A stretch of 64,000 nucleotides of DNA from positions 367,597 through 431,596 of the forward strand of contig CAVOTL010000003.1 of assembly GCA_963699345.1 (NCBI GenBank). The letters are read 5' to 3'. The stretch is from Bog-756 sp963699345. Lineage in GTDB: Bacteria; Actinomycetota; Acidimicrobiia; Acidimicrobiales; RAAP-2. Below are positions 9,134 to 16,124 of the stretch, one piece after another; position 1 is the first letter of the stretch, and the number at the start of each line of letters is the position of its first letter. The notes beneath the pieces were generated by a model, which was not told the origin of the DNA, ran no database searches, and saw only the letters and a program-made list of their open reading frames with translations. Position numbers and translations under genes: made by a program.

Positions 9134-9152
9134 GTCCAACAGCTTGTTGGAC
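9134..9152. promoter_or_regulatory. Palindrome, operator half-pair site 2
   Basis: GTCCAACAGCTTGTTGGAC; centre 31 bp from that of site 1, about three helical turns, so both would lie on the same face of the DNA. Confidence 0.6.
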
Positions 9153-9423
9153 ATTTGCGGACCCACGGCGCTTCTGGGGCCCCACCTGCGCAGATGAGGT
9201 CGGCAAGCCACGGACAATGCCCCAACAGCATCGGGAAAGCTCTCCCTGGCGGCCAGAGGAGTCGTCCTCGACCCGGTCGAGTCCGGCTGGAAGGGTAAGG
9301 GCTACAGCGTTACGGGTCGCCAAGCGCGGACCCCGCGAGTAACGCGGAGTAACCATCCGCGTAAACCGCCTGCAGCTGTGCCTAACTGGTGGCGCGGCAA
9401 GCCCCAACCACGAAAGGAGTCTC

Positions 9424-9582
9424 ATGGCACCAGAGCGAACCGAGCAGGTGATGGTCAGACTTACGCCAGACCTCTACGAGGAACTGCGGGCCGAGTCAGA
9501 GCGCGAAGAACGGACTGTTGCTCAAACCGTGCGGCTCTTGATCCGCCGACACTTCGAGGAAAGCAGCCTCGCGGGTGCCTGA
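9424..9582 (+). CDS. Ribbon-helix-helix (CopG-like) protein, 52 residues
   Basis: The protein is short: an N-terminal basic stretch, a beta strand (EQVMVRLTPDLYEELRAES), a turn and a second helix (RTVAQTVRLLIRRHF). This is the MetJ/Arc/CopG fold used by small DNA-binding antitoxins and relaxosome proteins. AAAGGAG stands 4 bases before the ATG, one of the best ribosome-binding sites in the island. No toxin gene follows on the same strand; the next sequence is transposase and nucleotidyltransferase debris on the other strand. It may bind the twin palindromes upstream, which is a guess from position. Confidence 0.7.
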   Translation: MAPERTEQVMVRLTPDLYEELRAESEREERTVAQTVRLLIRRHFEESSLAGA

Positions 9583-9583
9583 C

Positions 9584-9770
9584 CTACCGGACGGGGACGG
9601 ACGACCGAAGGGCTAGCGAGAAGAACATCGCCCGCCCTTCGCGGCGATGGTTGAACCGCCACACATACTCGTCCAGGTGCTGGCGGCAGACCGGGTGATG
9701 GACTCCCCACATCCCGCGCTTCACCTGCGACCAGACCCCTCGATGGTCTGCGTCGACCAGGCCACGATCG
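9584..9770 (-). pseudogene. ISXO2-like (IS1595-type) transposase C-terminal remnant
   Basis: Encoded residues HRGVWSQVKRGMWGVHH, then CRQHLDEYVWRFNHRREGRA, match the end of ISXO2-like transposases (a basic VKRxxxGxHHxxxxxHLxxYxxExxxRxN block). The DDE catalytic part is absent. The remnant is joined to the tail of a truncated nucleotidyltransferase. I see no terminal inverted repeat. Confidence 0.5.
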
Positions 9771-10078
9771 CCCCCAGGGGCGCCGACCGGGCCGGCTCGC
9801 TTCCCGCTCCACGACGGCTTCGAGGAAGGCCCGGTCGACGTACTTGCGCTCGACGTAACCGCCCTCGTAGTCGCAGAGCTCGGTGGAGCAGAAATTAAGG
9901 TCGCCGCGCGCCCGGCGAGGGGCAATGCCTGGTCGGTGCCGACCACGAACCCGCCGACGTCGCTGTCCGCGAGGCCGTACCCCTTGGCCAACGAGCCGGC
10001 CACCACCAGGGCGGGCACCTCGTCGTCAGCCGCGGCCTCGGCCCAACGCCCGATGGCATCTCGATGGTGCCGCAGCAC
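9771..10078 (-). pseudogene. Truncated nucleotidyltransferase (MNT-like fold), one frameshift
   Basis: The N-terminal part reads ALVVAGSLAKGYGLADSDVG, the G-S-x12-D-x-D motif of nucleotidyltransferases, but the second Asp is Gly here. After a frameshift near 9,900 the sequence continues LNFCSTELCDYEGGYVERKY and VDRAFLEAVVERE, which I know from DUF4037-type nucleotidyltransferases. The protein then ends abruptly at the transposase remnant. Loss of the catalytic Asp, the indel and the truncation all suggest a dead gene. Confidence 0.5.
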
Positions 10079-10203
10079 TGGTCCCTCCCGGTCGTCAATA
10101 TCCTGTCAGGCGGTCCCCGCCGTGCCCTCTTCCTGTCGCGGAAACGCAGCCAACGATGGTTCCGACTGGAATGGCAAGAGCACGGGGCGAGACCGGTACC
10201 GCT

Positions 10204-12312
10204 TCAGGATCCTGCAGCTTCAAAGAAGCCGAGTAGTTCGGGCCGGTAGCCGATCATCCAGTTCCGCGCCGATTCCCGAGTCACGGTATTCCTCCGGTCT
10301 CGGACAAGAAGGCCCGCATGGACCAATGCGTCCACCGCCGGTACGTCTAGCCCTGTCAGCTCACGGAAGTACGTGACCGACAAAGAGCGTGGCGGAGGCG
10401 TCCGGCGGGAGCACTCCGCCTCCACGGACGCCCGTGTGACGAAAGTGGCGCCACTGGCATCCGTCTCCTCGTCGATCTCCAGCCTTCCGGCCTTCACCCA
10501 CTGCACGACCGTGGACCGGGCCACGCCCAGTTCCTTGGCCGCTTCGCCAAGCTTCATGGCCCGGGAGCGCAGTTCAGCGGTCACTCGTAGGCACTCCAGG
10601 AGCCGCTCCGCCAACTGTGGGGTGAGGACCAGCACCCGTGCGTCGTGCGGGTCGCGCCCGGGCTCGATCCCGAGACGCTCCAGGGCACGAAAGGCGACGT
10701 GGTAGGGCACACCCGCTTCGGCGGCCAGATCAGGTAGCAGCCACTTGCCGGCGTTGCGGTCCCGGAAGGCCTCGACATCCGACAAATTGGCTCGCCAACC
10801 TCGACGCCCCTTGACGGCCGGGATGGCGTCGCCCATCAGCCGGCGAGTCGCATTCTGGGTCATCTGGAGCACCCGAGCCGCCTCGGTCACGCCGATCCGC
10901 TCACCGTCCTCGACTACCTGCCAGCCCAACTCTTCGAGCCAAGCATCCGTGCGCTCGACCATGTCATGCGGGACAACCGGCCCGTACTGGGGGCGCCGGA
11001 CAGTCGGCACCATGACGGAGCCGGCGACCGCGTCGATCTCGATCTCGAGGGCACGGGCCACCGGGGCCAGATGCTTCTTCAGCCTCGGGTCGAGCGTGTA
11101 CACCAGCGAGAACACGTCGCCCCCGGCCCGGTGGCCGACCGCCCGGCGGGCCAGGAGGTCGGAGATGCTCTCGTTCCAGGCTAGGTCGGTGGCGTAGCCC
11201 TTGCGGAGGTCGTGGGCGACCACGCCGGCCTCGAGGTCCGCGTCGGAATCGAAGGCCTCGCCCGCCGCGGCGTTGAACGCACTACGGAAGCCGCCCTGCC
11301 CCCCACCTTCCGCCTGGATGGTCGGGACGAGCCGGGCAGCGACGTCGATCCGGCCCTCGTCGTCGGTGTGGAAGGCGGCGATGGTGGCCTGGACGATCTC
11401 GGTCAGCTGGCGGGGAAGGGGGACGACGCGGGTGGCCGCGTCGGTCTTCCCGCCCACCTTCTTGTGGGTGACCTCGACCCCGCCATCCTCAGTCCGCTGG
11501 CGGAAGGACCGCCCGCCGAGGTCGGTGACGAGGAGGTAGCCGTGGCCGTCGCTGTCTAGGACGCAGTCCTCCACGTCGAGCCCGTAGGCCTCGGAGATGC
11601 GCAGGCCACCGAGGCGCATCAGCCACAGCACCAGCTGGTGGATCACGTGGAGACCGGCTGCGATGCGAACGGCGTCGTCGATACCGATCAACGGCGCCTT
11701 GCGCTTCGGACGGCCGATCGGCTTGAGTGCGGCGAGGGTTCCCCCGGCCGTGTAGTCGGGGACCTCCACGCCGCAGGACCGGGCGTGGTCGATCACCTGG
11801 TCCAGCACCCACAGCCAATTGGTGACCGTCCCCTTGGCGTAGGGGGGGTCGGCGGGAACGCACGGCGAGTCGGGCGGGAACGGCCGGCGGCCCGACAACG
11901 TCCGGATCCAGTCCTTCACCAGCTGGCGGCCTGCAGCCAGATCGAGTTCGAACAGGTGCGCGAAGGGACCGAAGTGATGGAGCTCCATGTCCCGAAGCAC
12001 GCCATCCTGACGCTCGACCCCCGCGTGCTCCATCTCGACGTACCACTCCTCGTGCCACTGCCGGGCGACCGTCTCAAAGGAGCCGACGGGCCGGCCACGT
12101 GGGCCGGCTGCGACACCGGTGTGCCGTACCGGCAGTTCGGGCTCCAGACCCCGCGCACGTCGGGCGAGCTGCTCGGCGATCCACGCTTCCCGGGCCGGCT
12201 CGCTGGCGAATGACGTCTCGACCCGTTTGGTCGGGTCGCTGAGGCAGGGCACGCCGCCGATCCAGAGATTCCCCCGACGCCTCCGGGTCCCGGTGGCCGG
12301 CCGCCCCATCAC
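10204..12312 (-). CDS. Tyrosine integrase with a C-terminal array of HTH domains
   Basis: A 702-residue integrase. The N-terminal 170 residues form arm- and core-binding domains (about 85-130 is SAM-like). The catalytic domain shows GGLRISEAYGLD (Arg), HKKVGGKTDAATRVVPLP (Lys), AHDLRKGYATDL (His-x-x-Arg), VGHR (His) and LVYTLD (Tyr). The 230-residue extension beyond the Tyr is unusual: it carries excisionase/MerR-like HTH motifs at about 475-500 (GVTEAARVLQMTQNATRRLM), 515-540, 590-615 (KLGEAAKELGVARSTVVQWV) and 640-665. The start GTG 12312 or ATG 12309 overlaps the stop of the excisionase-like gene (TGATG), so translation is coupled. Confidence 0.85.
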   Translation of the reverse strand: MMGRPATGTRRRRGNLWIGGVPCLSDPTKRVETSFASEPAREAWIAEQLARRARGLEPELPVRHTGVAAGPRGRPVGSFETVARQWHEEWYVEMEHAGVERQDGVLRDMELHHFGPFAHLFELDLAAGRQLVKDWIRTLSGRRPFPPDSPCVPADPPYAKGTVTNWLWVLDQVIDHARSCGVEVPDYTAGGTLAALKPIGRPKRKAPLIGIDDAVRIAAGLHVIHQLVLWLMRLGGLRISEAYGLDVEDCVLDSDGHGYLLVTDLGGRSFRQRTEDGGVEVTHKKVGGKTDAATRVVPLPRQLTEIVQATIAAFHTDDEGRIDVAARLVPTIQAEGGGQGGFRSAFNAAAGEAFDSDADLEAGVVAHDLRKGYATDLAWNESISDLLARRAVGHRAGGDVFSLVYTLDPRLKKHLAPVARALEIEIDAVAGSVMVPTVRRPQYGPVVPHDMVERTDAWLEELGWQVVEDGERIGVTEAARVLQMTQNATRRLMGDAIPAVKGRRGWRANLSDVEAFRDRNAGKWLLPDLAAEAGVPYHVAFRALERLGIEPGRDPHDARVLVLTPQLAERLLECLRVTAELRSRAMKLGEAAKELGVARSTVVQWVKAGRLEIDEETDASGATFVTRASVEAECSRRTPPPRSLSVTYFRELTGLDVPAVDALVHAGLLVRDRRNTVTRESARNWMIGYRPELLGFFEAAGS

Positions 12313-12668
12313 GCAGCTTTCTGTTGGCGCACCAGGCTGCGCAGGAAGGTGATCTCCTCGTGCGCCCGGTCGAGCAGGGTGTCGAGGCCAGCCACCCGGG
12401 CCTGTTCGAGGGCCACCTGCTGGCGCGCCTCCAACAGGTCCCGTTCGGTCCGGGTCCGGGCCACCAACTCGGGCAGGCCGTCGCCGGCAGCCACCGGGTC
12501 GAGCAGCCCGGCGGCCACCAGGTCCGACACGGGGATCTCGATGCTGCCGTCGGACCGGGTCCGTCGGTTGGGCAACCTGCCGGCCGCCTCGGCCCGCCGG
12601 ATGGTGTCCGGGTGGCAGCCGGACGCCGCCGCCGCTTCCCTCCTTGTCAGGTACCGGTTCTCGCTCAT
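12309..12668 (-). CDS. Excisionase-like MerR/AlpA-type HTH protein with coiled coil
   Basis: A 119-residue protein with an N-terminal winged HTH (YLTRREAAAASGCHPDTIRR then AGRLPNRRTRSDGSIEIPVS) as in recombination directionality factors, and a C-terminal coiled coil (ARTRTERDLLEARQQVALEQ...). Start ATG 12668 has AGGAGG 8 bases upstream. Its stop shares a base with the ATG of the integrase, giving a two-gene operon. The position directly before the integrase and next to the tRNA attachment side fits an accessory recombination factor; it may alternatively repress the operon. Confidence 0.7.
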   Translation of the reverse strand: MSENRYLTRREAAAASGCHPDTIRRAEAAGRLPNRRTRSDGSIEIPVSDLVAAGLLDPVAAGDGLPELVARTRTERDLLEARQQVALEQARVAGLDTLLDRAHEEITFLRSLVRQQKAA

Positions 12669-12880
12669 CGGTCCGTCCTCCTCTGCCCGAGCGACGATCG
12701 CCCCGGCAGAGGGATCAGTGCGGGGCCTCCGGTGGGAGGCAATCGCCGCCACGGGGATTCCAGGACCCCGGGCACGGCACTGCACGGGGCAGCACAGCGA
12801 AGTGTGCGGCGACGGGGCCGGGAGGCCCGGCGGGAGCGGGGGTGGGCGGGGGTGGGCTGCCCCGGCAGCTGCACAGGGCT

Positions 12881-12991
12881 CGTCCGAGAAACCCCGGGAT
12901 TCGTCCGAGATACGCCCCGTCCGCCGCCGGCTACCGCAACCCGGGCAGCACGAAGGCCCAGGTCAGCACCTGGGCCTTCGTCCGTCCGAGA
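12881..12991. repeat. Three direct repeats CGTCCGAGA (candidate arm-type integrase sites)
   Basis: Copies at 12881-12889, 12902-12910 and 12983-12991; the first two extend to TCGTCCGAGA. The third is part of the inverted repeat CCGAGA-N6-TCTCGG (12986-13003). Confidence 0.45.
12951..12980 (-). terminator. 13-bp stem hairpin downstream of tRNA-fMet
   Basis: CGAAGGCCCAGGT, a 4-base loop, then its exact complement. It begins about 30 bases past the tRNA 3' end on the minus strand. No T-tract follows on either strand, so it is a GC-type terminator at best. Confidence 0.5.
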
Positions 12992-13010
12992 CGAGTATCT
13001 CGGAACATAG

Positions 13011-13084
<74 letters not shown>

Positions 13085-13183
13085 TCGTGTGGAGGGATAA
13101 GGGTACCACTCCCCGGTGGGGTTCCGTCCAGCGCCCCGGGATCCGGGGAACGGAAAGAGAGAGCCCCGTCGTACCGGACCGGC

Positions 13184-16111
13184 TCAGCCGTTGGAGTTGG
13201 TCGCCGGGTTCGTCGTGGTCGTGGTCGTCGTGCTGGCCACCGGGCCGCCGGTGAGGGCCTGCACCTCCTGCAGCGTGGCCTCGAGGCTGTTGATGTCGGT
13301 CTGGTAGGCGCCGAGGTTGCCCGCCTTGAGGTCGCTCTGGGCCTGCTGGTAGGCCTGCTGGGCCTCGGCCAGCAGGGCTTGGGCCTGGGGCGACAGCGTC
13401 GTCGATGTGCCGCCGCCGGTCGTCGGGCTCGTCTGGACGGGAGCCGCGAAGAGTTGCGTCAGGGCCGACGACAGCGTGTTCCCGATCGTGGCCGGCTGGT
13501 TGCCGTACACGGTGATCACCCGTTGGAGCACGGGGAAGGGGTTGCGCGACGACTCGACGTACAACGGTTGGACGTACAGGATGGCGTCCGCCACCGGGAT
13601 CATGAGCACGTTGCCGAGCAGCACCGACGACCCGTTCTGGTTGAGCAGTGAGATCTGCTGGGACACCGAGGGCGTCGAGCTGATCCGGGACGCGACGATG
13701 GCCGGTCCGTTGACAGGGTTGTCCCTCGGCGTCACGAACATCGTCAGTGCGCCGTAGTTCTCCGGGTCGCAGCCGGCGATCAGGAACCCGGACAGGTTCT
13801 GGATCTGACTACCTGTGGTCGACACCGGGACGAGGGCGTCCAAGAGGTTGAACGACTGGGTGGTCTCGTTGGGGATCCGGAGGATCTGGTAGATCGGTGA
13901 CATCTTGACCAGCTGGCCCGTCGAGACGACCTGACCCTGGGCGTTGACGGTCTGCGTGGTGGCCAGCGCCTGGTTGGGCGAACCCGAACCCGGATCGGGG
14001 GACAGCGTCCAGGCGTCGGCCGCCGAGTAGAAGCTCGAGGCGTGGGTGATGTGGTACTTCCCGTACATCGTGGCCTGAACGGTGAAGATGTCCTCGGGAT
14101 AGCGGAGGTGCTGGCGCAGTTCCGTGGGCATCCTGGAGGCCGGGGTGAACATGCCGGGGAAGGCCTTCTCGTACGTCTCGATGATGGGATCGTTCGGGGT
14201 CATCACGTAGAACGTCATCTTGCCGGTGTACGCGTTGATGACGACCTTGACCGAGTTCCGCACGTAATTGAACGTCGCGTTGTTGAGCCCGCTACCCGAA
14301 GCCACGGCACTGGTGTCCGCGTTCTGGGCGTACGGGTAGTTGTCGGTCGTGGTGTAGGCGTCCTGCACCCACTCGATGTTGCCGTTCACGATGACCGGGT
14401 ACGGATCCGCGTCCAGGCTCAGGAACGGTGCCGCCTTGGACACGCGGGCCTGGACACCGCGATCGAACATGAGCCGCGAGTCGTTGGTGATCTGGTTCGA
14501 GATGAGCAGGTTCAGGTCGTTGAAACGGACGGCGAACATCACCTGGTCGAAGAACGAGGACAGCTGCACGCCACCGTCGCCGCGGTAATGGGTCTCCTCG
14601 TTGAAGCCGTTCGTCAACTGGTAGTCGATCTCGGGCTGCTTGGTGTTGGCCACCACGTAGCCGGTGTTGTCCAGCCCGAAGTAGACCGAGGGCTGGGTGA
14701 TGGTGGGCAACCCGTCCGTCGACACCGGCGGCACGTTGCCCACGGCGAACTGGGGGTCGCCGTTGGAGGTCTCGGCGTTGGCCGGCGACACGATCATCCC
14801 GTAGCCGTGGGTGTACTGGAGGGTGGTGTTGACCCACGACGTCGACGGCAGGTCCTGGTCGTTGATCTCCCGGACGCCGACGATCGCCGGCGTCTCCACG
14901 CCGTTCACCTGGTAGCGGTCCATGGCCAGCGTGTTGAACTGGTAGTAGGAGCGGGTGTCCTGCAGCTTCTGGAAGATGGCCTGGGTCTGGAGGGGGTCCC
15001 ACAGCCGGATGTTGGCCAGGGTGTCGCTGTTGGCCGACAACTGTTCGGCCGTGAGCGTGGACGACGCGGGGTAGGACTCGCTGGCGACGTGTTGGATGCC
15101 CATCGCCGTCCGGGTGGCGTCGATGTTGCGCTGGATGTAGGGCCGCTCCAGCGTGTTCTGCGCCGGGTTCACCTTGAGTGCCTGGACGGCCGCCGGATAG
15201 ATGGTGCCCGCCGTCAGGGCCACCAGGAACCACAGCCCCACGCCGAGGATCGGCAGTGCCCAGCCCTGGCGGCGGATGTTGTAGATCAGCAACGCGGCGG
15301 CGGCCAACGACACCAGGATCAACAGTTCGAGGGCCGGCAGCCGGGCGTGGACGTCGGTGTAGCCGGCGCCCTGGACGAAGCCGTTGGAGGAGAGGTCGAG
15401 GTTGAACCGGGCCAGGAAGTAGCCGACGGCCTTGGTGAGGGCGATGAGACCGAGGATCACCGACAGGTGGGCCTTCACCGCCGGGCGGACCCGGGGCCGC
15501 GGGCCCTGCATGCGGATGCCGCCGTTCAGGTAGTGGCTGAGGGCCGTCACCAACAGCACGACGACGAGGGCCACCAGCGTCCAGTGGACCAGGAACTGCT
15601 GGAAGGGCAACGTGAAGACGAAGTACGCGACATTGCGGTGGAACTGCGGGTCGGTGGCGTCGAACGGCGTGCTGTTGCGGAAGAGGATCCAGTTCTGCCA
15701 CTGGCCCAGGGCCTGGGATCCGACGATCAGCGACAGGACGACGACGACGAGCGCCCGCAGCCACCGTGCGTAGGGGTGCACTACCTCGCGGTACCGCTTG
15801 ACGAACTCGTCCTCGGCATCCATCGACGGGCCCTTGGGGGCCAGTCGCTCGGCCACCAGCAGGCTGATCAGCAGGAGCACCGCGAAGATGGCGCTGAAGG
15901 ACAGGAACAGGCCGACCTTGATCTCGAAGAGCTTCAGCCAGACCGAGTGCAGATTGACCGAGGAGAACCACAGCGCGTCGGTGTAGAAGACGGCGAACGT
16001 GTGGAGGGAGGCGAACAGGAGCACCAGGATGACGACGACGGCGATGAGCCATCGGCGGCCCCGGTGGCTCGACGGACGGGTCGCCGGGGGCATGTCGCTC
16101 GGTGTACGCAC
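13184..16111 (-). CDS. UPF0182 family membrane protein
   Basis: An uninterrupted protein of about 975 residues with the UPF0182 layout: about seven membrane helices in the first 320 residues (for example RRWLIAVVVILVLLFASLHT), then a large extracytoplasmic region with conserved LERPYIQRNIDATRTA and YTHGYGMIVSPAN, a Gln/Ala-rich helix and a Thr-rich end. The role of the family is unknown; it is widespread in actinobacteria. Two starts are possible. GTG 16111 is chosen because TAGGCT stands 7 bases before it (leaderless); ATG 16093 is the alternative. The stop of the upstream DivIVA-like gene lies inside that -10 box. Confidence 0.9.
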   Translation of the reverse strand: MRTPSDMPPATRPSSHRGRRWLIAVVVILVLLFASLHTFAVFYTDALWFSSVNLHSVWLKLFEIKVGLFLSFSAIFAVLLLISLLVAERLAPKGPSMDAEDEFVKRYREVVHPYARWLRALVVVVLSLIVGSQALGQWQNWILFRNSTPFDATDPQFHRNVAYFVFTLPFQQFLVHWTLVALVVVLLVTALSHYLNGGIRMQGPRPRVRPAVKAHLSVILGLIALTKAVGYFLARFNLDLSSNGFVQGAGYTDVHARLPALELLILVSLAAAALLIYNIRRQGWALPILGVGLWFLVALTAGTIYPAAVQALKVNPAQNTLERPYIQRNIDATRTAMGIQHVASESYPASSTLTAEQLSANSDTLANIRLWDPLQTQAIFQKLQDTRSYYQFNTLAMDRYQVNGVETPAIVGVREINDQDLPSTSWVNTTLQYTHGYGMIVSPANAETSNGDPQFAVGNVPPVSTDGLPTITQPSVYFGLDNTGYVVANTKQPEIDYQLTNGFNEETHYRGDGGVQLSSFFDQVMFAVRFNDLNLLISNQITNDSRLMFDRGVQARVSKAAPFLSLDADPYPVIVNGNIEWVQDAYTTTDNYPYAQNADTSAVASGSGLNNATFNYVRNSVKVVINAYTGKMTFYVMTPNDPIIETYEKAFPGMFTPASRMPTELRQHLRYPEDIFTVQATMYGKYHITHASSFYSAADAWTLSPDPGSGSPNQALATTQTVNAQGQVVSTGQLVKMSPIYQILRIPNETTQSFNLLDALVPVSTTGSQIQNLSGFLIAGCDPENYGALTMFVTPRDNPVNGPAIVASRISSTPSVSQQISLLNQNGSSVLLGNVLMIPVADAILYVQPLYVESSRNPFPVLQRVITVYGNQPATIGNTLSSALTQLFAAPVQTSPTTGGGTSTTLSPQAQALLAEAQQAYQQAQSDLKAGNLGAYQTDINSLEATLQEVQALTGGPVASTTTTTTTNPATNSNG

Positions 16112-16118
16112 GGGTGGC

Positions 16119-16124
16119 AGCCTA
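16119..16124 (-). promoter_or_regulatory. -10 box TAGGCT overlapping an upstream stop codon
   Basis: TAGGCT, 7 bases, GTG 16111. The first three bases are the TAG stop of the DivIVA-like gene. Confidence 0.55.

Larger units (their letters stand above)
9071..9423. other. Intergenic region with twin palindromes
   Basis: This 353-bp region between the DUF429 fusion and the RHH gene contains two related palindromes (9103-9121 and 9134-9152). The rest has no protein-like frame. It probably holds the promoter of the RHH gene and perhaps termination signals for the fusion gene. Confidence 0.5.
1..13010. mobile_element. Integrated genomic island next to tRNA-fMet (left end outside window)
   Basis: The block carries a large serine recombinase, a tyrosine integrase with an excisionase-like partner, a transposase remnant, several gene fragments and mainly hypothetical genes. 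Stretches such as 6,000-7,700 are visibly lower in GC than the chromosome to the right. The integrase pair lies a few hundred bases from the 3' end of an initiator tRNA-Met gene, the classic arrangement for a tRNA-targeting element. I found no second copy of the tRNA 3' end between 1 and 12,900, so the far attachment site is probably outside the window. That it is one element rather than nested debris is inference. Confidence 0.6.
12669..13010. other. Putative attachment-flanking regulatory region
   Basis: Between the excisionase-like gene and the tRNA there are three copies of CGTCCGAGA (12881, 12902, 12983), an inverted repeat and a strong hairpin. No protein-like frame is present. This is where integrase arm sites and the operon promoter would be expected. 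Confidence 0.5.

Noticed and set aside
7000..10200. RES-domain toxin partner for the MbcA-like domain
   Set aside because: No protein in this stretch shows RES motifs; neighbours are an RHH protein, small hypotheticals and remnants.
1..12900. Second copy of the tRNA-fMet 3' end as far attachment site
   Set aside because: Searched by eye for the T-arm sequence GGATTTGAAC and relatives and saw none; the far end is probably outside the window.
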